Shown here piece after piece: positions 20,331 through 29,283 of a DNA stretch of 64,000 nucleotides. The notes under the pieces were generated by a model. It was given only the letters and a program-made list of their open reading frames with translations, was not told the DNA's origin and made no database searches. The position numbers were made by a program, and so were the translations under genes. Numbering within the stretch: position 1 is the stretch's first letter; each line of letters begins with the position of its first letter. Source of the DNA: Streptomyces altiplanensis (GTDB taxonomy: Bacteria > Actinomycetota > Actinomycetes > Streptomycetales > Streptomycetaceae); the NCBI GenBank assembly GCA_003719395.1, contig RHMC01000015.1, forward strand, positions 1 through 64,000. The letters are read 5' to 3'.

Positions 20331-20882
20331 GTGCTGGAAAGTGCTTTTTTTGATGTCAACAACCATTATGAACCGAATGCGGCGGCGCCGGTACGGCCCG
20401 TACGGGTCCCGGAGGGCCGGGCCGCCGACGCCGTCTCCCCGCCCCGGCCCGCCTGGTTCAACGTGCGGCTCACCTTCGCCGACGGCGCCGTGATCGACGT
20501 ACTCGCCACGATGTCGGCCGAGCGGATCACCGTCGAGGAGGTGTGTGCGGACCTGCCGCTCGACGGCTTCACGGTGGCTGCGGAGTGGGTCGAGGAACCG
20601 GCCGGCGGTGCCTGCCGGGTGGCCGCCGAGGCCTCGCGTACACCCGCCGTCGCGGCGGACGGGCCGCAGCCGCCGCCCGTCGGGCGCGCCCGCCCGTCCT
20701 GGCCCGGCGGCAGGGCGGGCCGGCGGATCGCGGCTCAGGCGTACCGGGCCGCCCAGCAGGCGGGGCGGGACCCGTGCTCGCGGTGGATGTGCGCGACGGG
20801 GCGCAGCCGCCGCAGGTCCCTCCGGCTGATCGCGGGCGCGCGTGACGAGGGCCTTCTGTCCCCCCGCCACAACCGCCGCTAG
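20331..20882 (+). CDS. DUF6214-family protein
   Basis: Streptomyces-specific family of unknown function, about 183 aa. It is recognised by the opening LESAFFDVNNHYEPNAAAPV, the segment PAWFNVRLTFADGAVIDVLA and the basic tail TGRSRRRSLRLIAGARDEG. GTG 20331 is chosen, and the T8 run just after it is notable in such GC-rich DNA. The sequence between DP and CATG (20771-20790) would match the expected VLAVM better with one base added and one removed, so a very short compensated frameshift is likely. The tail could bind nucleic acid, but nothing proves this. Confidence 0.7.
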   Translation: MLESAFFDVNNHYEPNAAAPVRPVRVPEGRAADAVSPPRPAWFNVRLTFADGAVIDVLATMSAERITVEEVCADLPLDGFTVAAEWVEEPAGGACRVAAEASRTPAVAADGPQPPPVGRARPSWPGGRAGRRIAAQAYRAAQQAGRDPCSRWMCATGRSRRRSLRLIAGARDEGLLSPRHNRR

Positions 20883-20894
20883 AACCGGGGGCGT

Positions 20895-21560
20895 TCACAT
20901 CATGTCGCGCATCCTGCCGATCTCGGCGCTCTGCTGCGCGAGCACATCGGTCGCCATCTCCTCGACCTGGACGTTGTTCCCCTGCGAGAGGACCTCGGTC
21001 GCCATGCCGACCGCCCCCTCGTGGTGAATGACCATCAGTTCCAGGAAGAGCCGGTCGAAGTCCTTGCCCCTGGCCGCGCGCAACTGCGCGAGCTGCTTCT
21101 CCGTGGCCATCCCCGGCATCGAGGTGTGGTCGTGGCCGCCCCGGTGCTTCTTGCCGCCGTTGTTGTCGAGCCAGCCCCGCATGGCGCCGATCTCCGGCCC
21201 CTGGGCCGCCGCGATCCGCTCGGCGAGCCGCTTGACCTTCGCCGACGCGGCGCGCTTCGGCGCGAGTTCCGTCATCACCAGCGCCTGGCCGTGATGCTCG
21301 ATCATCATCCGCGCGTACGAGAAGTCCGCCCCGTTGGGGGAACCGTCGGGCAGGGCCTTCTCCGCCTCCTCCGCCGACATGGTCTTCGCCGGCTCGCCCG
21401 GCTTGCCCGGCGCGACCACCGAAGGCCCGGCGGCCGCCTTCGCCCTCGGCGCCTCCTCGCTCCCCGCGTCGCAGGCGCCGAGACCGAGTACGGCGATCGC
21501 GACCGTCGCCGCCACACACGAAAGTCTGCGGGCGCGTGCGGAGCTGCGGCGGATCAACAC
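20895..21560 (-). CDS. DUF305-domain lipoprotein
   Basis: Intact 221-aa exported protein. GTG 21560 with AGGAGG 7 nt upstream is better than ATGs further up. A basic signal region, hydrophobic core and lipobox GLGAC mark it as a lipoprotein, followed by a linker. The DUF305 ferritin-like four-helix bundle has its two signature pairs, MMIEHHGQA and LMVIHHEGAVGMA, plus methionine-rich helices and an HGGHDH-type loop (GGHDHTSMPGM) suggesting copper or other metal binding. It is divergent from the LVIVD-repeat gene over a 177-bp shared promoter region. Confidence 0.85.
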   Translation of the reverse strand: MLIRRSSARARRLSCVAATVAIAVLGLGACDAGSEEAPRAKAAAGPSVVAPGKPGEPAKTMSAEEAEKALPDGSPNGADFSYARMMIEHHGQALVMTELAPKRAASAKVKRLAERIAAAQGPEIGAMRGWLDNNGGKKHRGGHDHTSMPGMATEKQLAQLRAARGKDFDRLFLELMVIHHEGAVGMATEVLSQGNNVQVEEMATDVLAQQSAEIGRMRDMM

Positions 21561-21659
21561 GGCGACCTCCTGGGGCATGTGGGGTGGTTGGTGTCTGTTC
21601 TTAGCACGCTTCCACACACCGATGATCAAAAACTTTCATTACGTCTTCGTTGCCATCTG

Positions 21660-21687
21660 TTGAGATGTGCATGCAAACGACGATACT
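21660..21687 (+). promoter_or_regulatory. candidate promoter of LVIVD-repeat gene
   Basis: TTGAGA (21660-21665) and GATACT (21682-21687) are 16 bp apart, 50 bp before the GTG at 21738, in an unusually A/T-rich stretch of the divergent intergenic region. Confidence 0.4.
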
Positions 21688-21737
21688 GCCGGGGTGTACG
21701 AACCGTTCAACTACGAACGGACACAAGGGAGGACGCA

Positions 21738-23224
21738 GTGACCTCGTTGCACATCACCCGCGTGCGGCGCAGACGTCTGGGCGTGGCGGCAGCCGCAGCC
21801 GGGCTCTTCGCCACGCTGCTGACGGCCGGTCCCGCGGCCGCGACCCCCGACCCGGGAGACGCGCCCGCGAAGAAGAAGGGCCTGTCCACCTCACAGCAGG
21901 CCGAAGCCAGGGCCGCCATCGAGAACGGCGAGATACCCGGCGTGGACGAGATCGTCCACAGCAAGAACATCGAGCACTTGGTGAACATCCCCAAGGACGC
22001 GATCAAGGGCACCAACTCCGACCTGGCGTTCCAGGGGAAGTACGCCTTCGCGGGCAACTACGACGGCTTCCGGATCTTCGACATCAGCAACCCGAGGGCC
22101 CCGAAGACGGTCTCCCAGGTTCTGTGTCCCGGTTCGCAGAACGACATCTCCGTCTCCGGGGACCTGCTCTTCCTCTCCACGGACTCCTCGCGCAGCGACA
22201 ACTCGTGCACGAGCACCTCGCAGCCCGCGACGGAGAAGTCCTCCTGGGAGGGCATGAAGATCTTCGACATCAGCGACAAGAGGAACCCGCGGTACGTCGC
22301 CGCCGTCGAGACCGCGTGCGGTTCGCACACGCACACCCTGGTGCCCGAGGGACGCAACGTCTACGTCTACGTCTCCTCGTACTCGCCGAGCGAGACGTTC
22401 CCGGACTGCAAGCCGCCGCACGACGGCATCTCCATCATCAAGGTGCCGCGCCGCGCCCCGGAGAAGTCCGCGGTCGTGGGCTTCCCGGTGCTCTTCCCGG
22501 ACGGCGGAAACCCGGGCGCGCCCACCAACCCGGGCGTCTCCAAGACCACCGGCTGCGCGACATCACCGTGCTGCCCTCGAAGGACCTGGCCGCCGGTGCC
22601 TGCATGGGTGACGGCATCCTCTTCGACATCGAGGACCCGGAGGAGCCGAGGGTCATCGACCGCGTCCAGGACAACGTCAACTTCGCGTTCTGGCACTCGG
22701 CGACCTTCAACCAGAAGGCCGACAAGGTCGTCTTCACCGACGAGCTCGGCGGTGGCTCCGCCGCCACCTGCAACGCGGCCACGGGCTCCGAGCGCGGCGC
22801 CGACGGCATCTACGACATCACCGGCAAGGGCGACAAGCGCAAGCTGGTCTTCAAGAGCTACTTCAAGATCGACCGCCACCAGGCCGACACCGAGAACTGC
22901 GTCGCCCACAACGGCTCGCTGATCCCCGTCAAGGGCAAGGACATCATGGTCCAGGCCTGGTACCAGGGCGGCATCTCCGTCTGGGACTTCACCGACTCGG
23001 CCAAGCCCAAGGAGATCGCCTTCTTCGAGCGCGGTCCCCTCAGCACGACCACCCTGTCCACCGCCGGGTCCTGGTCGGCGTACTACTACAACGGCTACAT
23101 CTACTCCAACGACATGGCCAAGGGCTTCGACGTCCTGAAGCTCAACGACAAGCGCACCGACGGCGCCCAGCGGGTGCGGCTGAGCGAGCTCAACGTGCAG
23201 ACGCAGCCCGACTACCGCCGCTGA
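21738..23224 (+). CDS. secreted LVIVD-repeat beta-propeller protein (one frameshift)
   Basis: Exported protein of about 495 aa. The signal peptide has basic TRVRRRRLG, a hydrophobic stretch and an AAATPD cleavage region. LVIVD-type blades recur as AFAGNYDGFRIFDISNPRAP, WEGMKIFDISDKRNPRYVAA, GDGILFDIEDPEEPRVID and GISVWDFTDSAKPKEIAFF. GTG 21738 follows GGGAGGA. One frame change near 22555, between TTGC and DITVLPSKDL. Conserved Cys pairs suggest a disulfide-stabilised extracellular propeller. It sits divergent to the DUF305 lipoprotein, so the two may act together at the cell surface, for instance in metal handling (inference). Confidence 0.8.
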
Positions 23225-23852
23225 TCCACCCCGAGCACGAGCGTGCCGCCGGGCGGTTCTCCGCCCGGCGGCACGCCGAGCTCCCAGTCCAGCCCGTACC
23301 GCTGGAACAACTCGGCCCGCAGGCGCGGCATCGGCATCGGCGCCCCCGGCAGCAGCGCGGCGAACACCGCGCCCATCAGCAGCGCGCGCAGCAGCGGATA
23401 GTCGGCGTCCACGTCCCGTGATCCATGGCGCACGACAGTGCCCCGCAGCAGCTCCGCGAGCCGCTGCTGTTCGGGACACTGCACGAAACCCTCAGCCTGG
23501 AGGATGCCCGCCATGTGCGTACGCATGAGCACCGGCTGGTCGCACGCGAGCCCCAGTACGGCGTCGATCGCGCGGGCCAGCAGCTCACGGCCGTCCTCGG
23601 TGCGCGGTTCGCGCTCCAGGGCCGCTTCGAGCGTCCGGTGCATCAGCCGGTGCACGGCCGACTGCAGCAACTGCCGTTTCCCGGGAAAGTAGTACGAGAC
23701 CAGTCCGCGCGCGATCCGGCCCGGTCCGCGATGTCGCCGAGCGTCGTCGCCTCGTACCCCCGCTCCCCGACGAGCTCCACCGTGGCCTGCAGCAACCGCT
23801 CACGGGAACGGCGGCGCAATTCTTCATTGACCGATGCGCTGCGCGGGGACAT
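23212..23852 (-). CDS. TetR-family transcriptional regulator (one frameshift)
   Basis: About 213 aa. The N-terminal HTH reads RERLLQATVELVGERGYEATTLGDIADRAG, with the frame changing near 23722 at the expected VSYYFPGK turn. An effector-binding helical domain follows (LLQSAVHRLMHRTLE, RTHMAGILQAEG). Start ATG 23852, with AGGAG upstream. The gene ends inside the convergent LVIVD gene (13-bp overlap), and its last codons contain a perfect terminator stem. A near-palindrome precedes the start. Target unknown. Confidence 0.75.
23241..23276. terminator. perfect 16-bp terminator stem inside TetR 3' end
   Basis: GCGTGCCGCCGGGCGG (23241-23256) pairs perfectly with 23261-23276 around TTCT. It lies just beyond the LVIVD stop but within the TetR coding sequence, where it encodes the GVPPGGEPPGG region. 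Confidence 0.75.
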
Positions 23853-23868
23853 CCTGATAACTCCTGCG

Positions 23869-23887
23869 TTGACTGGCCCATAGCCAA
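23869..23887. promoter_or_regulatory. possible TetR operator
   Basis: TTGACTGGCCCATAGCCAA is an imperfect palindrome located 17 bp upstream of the TetR ATG, with A/T-rich TATACT beside it. Only the position and partial symmetry support it. Confidence 0.35.
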
Positions 23888-23941
23888 TATACTCAGTGCT
23901 CCCAGGACAGGCGCCTTGCCGGGCCTGCTCCGTGGGCTTGT

Positions 23942-23982
23942 CGTCCGCATCCGGCGGCGCGGGGGACCGCCGGATGCGGACG
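23942..23982. terminator. strong hairpin after HAD gene
   Basis: CGTCCGCATCCGGCGG (23942-23957) pairs perfectly with 23967-23982 across a 9-nt loop, followed on the plus strand by CTTTTCTG. It lies between the TetR promoter and the 3' end of the HAD gene. Confidence 0.75.
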
Positions 23983-23990
23983 CTTTTCTG

Positions 23991-24684
23991 TCAGTCCACG
24001 CGTGCGAGCACCGGGCGCAGTCCCGCGGGCCGCTCGTCGGCCGGCAGATGGTCCACGAAGTGCACCGCGCACCCCAGTGCCGCCGCGCCGCCGTCCGCGC
24101 GGCGGTCGACGCCGACATCAGGACGTCGCGCGGAGCGTGGCCGAGCGCCTCGCAGGCGGCCTCGAAGAGCCGCGGGTCCGGCTTCTGGACGCCGTGCTCG
24201 TACGACAGGACGTATGCGTCCACCCACAGTCCAGGCCGTGCGCGCGCAGCACCGGTCGCAGGTCCCACCCGATATTGCTGACCACCGCGACGCCGACGCC
24301 CCGCCGGCGGGAGCTCACCGAGCACCTCGGCGCGTCCGGGTACGGCTGCCAGGCGGCCGGCGTCATGTGGCGGTCGTACAGGGCGTCGTACAGGCGCGCG
24401 TCGGGGAGGGCCACCTCGCGGGCGAGCCCCGTGTACGCGGCGCGGTGCCGCTCCGCGCTCTCGTCACGGGTCGCCCACAGCCCGGCCAGATGCGGCGGCA
24501 CCCGCTGCGGGGCGGGCCCGCCGGGCAGCGCGCCGGCCGCCTCCAGCCGCTGTACGTACCGCGAGAAATCGTCCGGGGACACGGCCACGCCCGCCTCGTC
24601 GAGAACGGTGCGCAGCCACACCTTTGTGGGTTCGACCCTGAACAGCGTGCCGGAGAAGTCGAAGAGTGCGCCCTTGACCGTCAC
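23991..24684 (-). CDS. HAD-superfamily hydrolase with DxSGT motif (frameshifts)
   Basis: About 230 aa. Motif I is LFDFSGTLF: the first Asp is present but the usual second Asp (general acid/base) is Ser. Motif II is VVSNIGWD, motif III lies in YEHGVQKPDPRLFEAA, and motif IV follows ALGHAPRDVLMS. GTG 24684 overlaps the PAP2 stop as GTGA. Frame changes near 24322, 24300, 24235 and 24118. The Ser variant argues against a classical Asp/Asp phosphatase. Its substrate is unknown; coupling to a membrane PAP2 phosphatase suggests a linked step. Confidence 0.7.
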
Positions 24685-25367
24685 GCGGACGTTCCTTCCC
24701 GGGAAGCGGTCAGGCGACCGTACGCCATCACCGAGAGCGCCACCACGGCTGCTCCCAGCAGCCAGCCGCCCAGCACGTCGGACATCCAGTGCACGCCCAG
24801 ATACATCCGGGTGACGCCGACGCCGACGCAGGACACCGCTGCGGCGACGAGCACGGCGGTGCGCGGCCCGCTGCCCGCGCCGCGCAGCCTGAGCAGCCAC
24901 AGCAGCAGTCCGCAGGTGACCACGGCTGTCATCGCGTGGCCGGACGGCCAGGCCGCGAAGTGCGCGGTGTCGACCGGGTCGGGCCACTCGGGACGCTCAC
25001 GGCCGACCGCCGCCTTGAGGCCCTGCTGCACGAGCGAGCCGACCGCACTGGTCGCGGCGGTCCACAGCGCCAGGAGCCGCTCCCCCTGCCACAGCAGCCA
25101 CGCGAAGACCACGGCCACCAGCGCGCGCATCGTCCACGGGTCCCACACCCAGTCGGACAGGATCCGGTTGGCATGCGTGATGCCGGGCTCACCGACCGCC
25201 GAGCGGTGCAGGGCGTCCCCGACCGAGCGGTCGAGCGACATCAACGGCCGCCACTCGAACGCGACGAGCAGCAGAAGGACGACCGAGAGGGCCGTGCAGA
25301 CAAGGGCCGTGCGTACCGGCACGGGGAGAGCGGGGCGGGAGGGCGGAGCCAGTTGGGGGGAGTGCAT
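24681..25367 (-). CDS. PAP2-family membrane phosphatase
   Basis: Intact 228-aa integral membrane protein with five to six helices. The three-part PAP2 active site is complete: KAAVGRERP, PSGHAMTA and TRMYLGVHWMSDVLGG. These enzymes dephosphorylate lipid phosphates such as undecaprenyl pyrophosphate or phosphatidic acid at the outer face. ATG 25367 is chosen because AAGGA lies 8-9 nt upstream; an earlier ATG at 25397 lacks this. The stop is overlapped by the HAD gene start (GTGA). Confidence 0.9.
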   Translation of the reverse strand: MHSPQLAPPSRPALPVPVRTALVCTALSVVLLLLVAFEWRPLMSLDRSVGDALHRSAVGEPGITHANRILSDWVWDPWTMRALVAVVFAWLLWQGERLLALWTAATSAVGSLVQQGLKAAVGRERPEWPDPVDTAHFAAWPSGHAMTAVVTCGLLLWLLRLRGAGSGPRTAVLVAAAVSCVGVGVTRMYLGVHWMSDVLGGWLLGAAVVALSVMAYGRLTASREGTSA

Positions 25368-25469
25368 GAGAAGATCCTTGCCCACAGACGGCGCCACAAG
25401 CCATCCCCGGGCGAGAAGGGCTGCCGCAATGCCGGCCGCCCCCGTACACAGGCCGTCCCCGTACGCCGG

Positions 25470-26410
25470 CTACCCCAGCGCGCTGAGTCCCGGCACGAAC
25501 GCGACCAGCAGCGGTACGGCCGGAACGAGCGAGGCCGCCGCCGTCAGCCGCAGCCGGCGGCCCGCGGTGAGGCGGGGGGCCGCTGTCAGCAGCCGGTCGA
25601 CGCGCTGCGGCAGCCCGGTGTGCGAGGCGGCCGGGCCGGCCCGAACACGCCGCGGTCCTCGTTGAGTTCCACCAGGGCGAGGGCGATCGTCAGCCGGCCG
25701 AAGCGCCGCGAGGCCACGTCGTCGGCGGCCAGCTCCACCAGCCGGTGCATCTCGTCGCGGAACGCCGCGAACACGGGAATCTGCGGGAAGCCGGTCGCCA
25801 GAGCGGACGCGCAGTGCAGCAGCCAGTCGTGCCTGGCCCGCGCGTGCCCCTGCTCGTGGGCGAGTACGCGTCGAGCTGCCGGCCCCTTCAGGCGCCGCAA
25901 CGCCGCCGTCGTGACGACCAGTCGCGGGGCCGCTCCCCCCGGCAGCCACCACGCGTCCGGGCGCTCCCCCTCCAGTACGACCAGCCGGTCGGCGCCGGGC
26001 TCCTCGCCGGGCAGCAACGGGGACCGTACGAGCAGATCCGCTCGCCGCTGCCCACGCCGTACGCGCGCCCTGCGGATCTCCCGGATCAGCATCGCCGCCG
26101 TCCAGGCCCCTCCGCACGCCAGCAGCACCGCGATGACGGCGGACCACGGTCCGTACGCGGCAAGGGCGTACGCCTCCACGACGCCGTGCGGGGCGGGGGC
26201 GAACACGTGACCCCGTACGGCCTGCCAGGCGGCGGCCGCGCTGAACGTCATCGAAAGGCCGAAGCACAGCAGCACGGCGGCCACCACGCACTGCCACACC
26301 CACAGGGCCACCACGGGTTCGCGCTCCCGCCAGTCGGCGCGCGACAGGAGCCGCGGGGCCGCGACGGCGGCGACGACGCCGAGCAGCAGAAGTGCCAAGG
26401 AGAGCGTCAT
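25470..26410 (-). CDS. M56-family (BlaR1-like) membrane metallopeptidase (one frameshift)
   Basis: About 313 aa. N-terminal membrane helices (MTLSLALLLLGVVAAVAAP, then VVAAVLLCFGL and VIAVLLACGGAW), a cytoplasmic zincin domain with VLAHEQGHARARHDW (HExxH) and a third ligand probably in ELAADDVA, then a C-terminal hydrophobic helix ending FVPGLSALG. The frame changes near 25630. A -10-like TAGGCT lies 6 bp before the ATG at 26410, so the transcript may be leaderless. The BlaI-type repressor that often pairs with such sensors is not adjacent. Confidence 0.75.
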
Positions 26411-26493
26411 GGGCCCAGCCTATGAGTGCGGCCCTACTCACGGGTATGGCCTTGCGCGTCAAGTGACGCAGGCCACGGTTTCGCCGCGGCGTC

Positions 26494-27100
26494 TCACAAG
26501 GTGACCAGCATCGCGATCATGCCGATGCCCATCGAAACCCGGCAGGCGAGCGCCAGCTCGGGCCGCGCGCCCCAGGGGACCGCCCCGCCGCCGCCCGCGC
26601 CGCCGTGGGCTCCCGCTCCCGCGACGGTGCTCACCGCGGCCGTGGCCACCGGCATCAGCTTCACCCCCGAGCCGCAGCACGTACGCGGCGTAGTACAGCA
26701 GCAGTGCGCCGGTCAGCAGCGGAATCCCGCCGGCGGCGTACCCGGGCGGGTGTCCCGCGTGCGCGGAACCACCGCTTCCCGGTGCCATCGCCAGCGCCAT
26801 GTAGACCATGGCCAGCGAACCCACCAGATGGTGCACGTGATGCGCGCTCCCGCGGGCCTGCCACAACGCCCGCAGCGCCGCCCCGCCGAACACCCCGGCG
26901 TACAGCATCCATCCCCACGCCGGCGGGGCGAGCACCGCGGCGGGCACCGCCATCGCCGCCATCCCGAACCCCATCAGGGCGTCACCGCCCGCCTCTTCAC
27001 GGTGTTCCCCCCTGGCGCTGCGCAGCCGCAGCAGGCAGTACGCGCCGGTCGCCATGCACAGGGCCACGAGCAGCCAGCCGGACATCGCCTGTCCGTGCAC
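26494..27100 (-). CDS. DUF5134-family membrane protein (one frameshift)
   Basis: Actinobacterial multi-pass membrane protein of unknown function, about 202 aa. Hydrophobic segments include GWLLVALCMATGAYCLL, ALMGFGMAAMAVPAAVLAP, HHVHHLVGSLAMVYMALAMA and ALLLYYAAYVL. His-rich loops are typical of the family and suggest a metal or heme context. GTG 27100 has GGAGG 6 nt upstream. One frame change near 26668 restores a last helix ending SMGIGMIAMLVTL at TGA 26494. Confidence 0.7.
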
Positions 27101-27194
27101 GGTGTACCTCCCCGTCGACGGTGTCGTCCCGTCGATGCCCGCCGCCGCCGCGCCGTACGCGAGCGCACGGGGGTGCACGGGGAGCGCGCCGGGG

Positions 27195-27581
27195 TCAGGG
27201 GCGGTAGCGCAGCGGATGGTCCGCGGGCACCTCGACGACGGCGATGCGCACGCCGTCGGGATCGGCGAGCCACATCTCGACCAGGCCCCACGGCTCCTTG
27301 ACCGGAGGCCGCAGCACCTCGACGCCGCGCGCCGACAGTTCTTCGTACGCCGCGGCGGCGTCCTCGACCTGGAGCCACAGCTGGAGACCGGGGGAGGGAG
27401 GGGTGTCGGAGCGCCCGGAGACCTCCAGGAAGCCGCCGCCCAGGAAGTACACCGTCCCGCGCTCGGGCCCCGTGCCGAACTCGCGGTAGACGGCGAGCCC
27501 CAGCGCCTCGCCGTAGAACGCGCGGGAACGCTCCGGATCCGTGGGACGCAGAAGGGTTCTGCTGCTCAGTACCTGAACCAT
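27195..27581 (-). CDS. VOC-superfamily (glyoxalase-fold) protein
   Basis: Intact 128-aa protein with the paired beta-alpha-beta-beta-beta modules: LLRPTDPERSRAFYGEALGL, VYFLGGGFLEVSGR, LWLQVEDAAAAYEELSARGVEV and EMWLADPDGVRIAVVEVP. Possible metal ligands are E in FLEVS and E in VVEVP, while the usual first His is not obvious. Function could be antibiotic binding or a dioxygenase-type reaction; the sequence does not decide. Confidence 0.85.
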   Translation of the reverse strand: MVQVLSSRTLLRPTDPERSRAFYGEALGLAVYREFGTGPERGTVYFLGGGFLEVSGRSDTPPSPGLQLWLQVEDAAAAYEELSARGVEVLRPPVKEPWGLVEMWLADPDGVRIAVVEVPADHPLRYRP

Positions 27582-27649
27582 GCACCGGGACCTTAGCGCG
27601 CACTAAGCTCGGAGCGCCCCACCGCCGCACAGATCCGGAGAGCACCCCC

Positions 27650-28202
27650 ATGGAGACCACCCCGCGTCCGGCCGCCGCCGAACTCACCTTCCGCGACGCG
27701 ACGGAAACCGATGTGGACGCGCTCGTCGCGCTCATCGAGTCGGCGTACCGGGGCGACGTCCAGCCGGTCGGGCTGGACCACGGAGGCGGACATCCTCGAA
27801 GGGCAGCGGACCGACCCCGAGGGCGTCCTCGACGTGGTCAAGTCACCGGACAGCCGGCTGCTGGCCGTCGAGCGGGACGGTGCGCTGGTCGCCTGCTGCC
27901 AGCTCGAACACCGGGGTGAGGCCGCCTACTTCGGCATGTTCGCGGTCCGTCCGCAGATGCAGGGCGCCGGTCTCGGGAAGGCGATCATCGCCGAGGCGGA
28001 GCGGACGGTGCGCGAGACGTGGGGTGCGCGTGAGATGCACATGACGGTGATCTCGGTACGGGAGGACCTCATCGCCTGGTACGAGCGCCGCGGCTACCGC
28101 CGTACCGGGAGGACGACCCCTTTCCCGTACGGCGACGAGCGCTTCGGCATTCCGCAGCGCGACGACCTGGAGTTCGAGCTGCTGGTGAAGCGGCTGGGCT
28201 AG
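27650..28202 (+). CDS. GNAT-family N-acetyltransferase (one frameshift)
   Basis: About 184 aa. The GNAT fold is clear: ELTFRDATETDVDALVALIE, CCQLEHRGEAAYFGMFAV, the acetyl-CoA loop RPQMQGAGLGKAIIAEAE, and the C-terminal WYERRGYRRTGRTTPFP. ATG 27650. The frame changes near 27778, in the segment preceding TEADILEGQRTDP. Substrate unknown. It is divergent from the VOC gene with 68 bp between. Confidence 0.85.
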
Positions 28203-28253
28203 GGGGCCACGTCCGGGACGGGCAGGGAGCGCCGCCGCCGGGCACGCTCGCGC

Positions 28254-28940
28254 TCACGCGGTGAAGCGGCCCGTGCGGCGGATCTCCGGGTAGTCGGTCG
28301 TCGCGCCGTCCAGCTCCAGCGCCCGCACCAGCCGCAGCTGCTCCTGCGTGTTCACCACCCAGCCGATGACCCGCGCCAGCCCCTCGGCGTGCGCGCGCTC
28401 CACGGTCTCCAGGGTCAGCCTGCGGATGTTGAGCGCCAGCGTCGCCGCGCCCACCGCCTTGGCGCGGTCCACCACGTCGTTGCCGTAACGGCCGGCGATC
28501 AGCACGGTCCGTACGCCGGGGACGAGTGAGGCGATCTCGGCCACCGCCTCGTCGTGGAACGACGACACCTCCACGCGGCCCGCCAGATCGCGCCGGAGCA
28601 TCACCGCGGCGAGCGCCCGCGCCGCCGCGGTGTCCTTGATCTCGGCCTGGAGCGGTGACCCCACCGCGTCGAGGACCTCCTCGAAGACCGGGACGCGCTC
28701 GCCCTGCCCGGCGTCGAGTGCCCGCAGCTCCGCGAGGGTCAGGCCGGCGATCGCACCCCTGCCGTCGGTCGTACGGTCCACCTCGGCGTCGTGCATGACC
28801 ACGAGCGCGCCGTCCCTGCTCAGGTGCAGGTCGAGTTCGATGGCGTCCATGCCGGCCTGTTCGGCACGGACGAAGGAACGGAGGGTGTTCTCCGGCTCGA
28901 CACCCATGACCCCGCGATGACCAATGGTGAGGAAACTCAA
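28254..28940 (-). CDS. glycerophosphodiester phosphodiesterase family protein
   Basis: Intact protein of about 228 aa with the GDPD TIM barrel: IGHRGVMGVEPENTL (His, Arg, Glu and Asn), IELDLHLSRDG, VVMHDAEVDRTTDGRG, QAEIKD and a terminal IGWVVNT / GATTDYPE. It hydrolyses glycerophosphodiesters to an alcohol and glycerol-3-phosphate. No signal peptide, so cytoplasmic. The best start is TTG 28940 (LSFLTIGHRG), with GGAAGCGAG upstream. Confidence 0.85.
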   Translation of the reverse strand: MSFLTIGHRGVMGVEPENTLRSFVRAEQAGMDAIELDLHLSRDGALVVMHDAEVDRTTDGRGAIAGLTLAELRALDAGQGERVPVFEEVLDAVGSPLQAEIKDTAAARALAAVMLRRDLAGRVEVSSFHDEAVAEIASLVPGVRTVLIAGRYGNDVVDRAKAVGAATLALNIRRLTLETVERAHAEGLARVIGWVVNTQEQLRLVRALELDGATTDYPEIRRTGRFTA

Positions 28941-29283
28941 GGCGGTCTCGCTTCCGTCGACAGCGGCTCCCGGGCAGCCTAACGGCCCGCTTCCCCGGAG
29001 GAGCCCGTCCCGGGCGGAGAAGCGGAGCGCTCCGCCCGGGCTCCGGCGGTCCCGTGGGCCAGGCCGGTGAACAGGAGGATGACAAGGGCCGGCACGGGTA
29101 CTCACGCCGTATGGCGATCAGAAGAAGGAGATGACAGAAGCGAGTGCCAGTAGGGGGCCGGACAGGAAGAACGGCGGCGATCAGGGGGGCTCGGCAGGAT
29201 AATTTGCTGGACCTGCTCTTGAATGGAAGAGTCGAAGACCTATACGGTGCCTTGACGCGAGGTTCTCCCGTGAAGGAAGTGAC
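28941..29283. promoter_or_regulatory. 343-bp divergent intergenic region
   Basis: Separates the phosphodiesterase and DUF6421 genes. It holds a promoter-like pair for DUF6421, TTGAAT (29219-29224) and TATACG (29241-29246) with 16 bp between, 37 bp before the ATG. Short hydrophobic reading frames on the minus strand lack start codons or ribosome sites, and I do not call a gene. Confidence 0.45.

Noticed and set aside
28980..29160. Hydrophobic minus-strand peptides (LVILLFTGLAHG, PLLALASVISFF)
   Set aside because: Each is preceded by an in-frame stop and lacks a ribosome site. Short hydrophobic frames are common by chance in such DNA.
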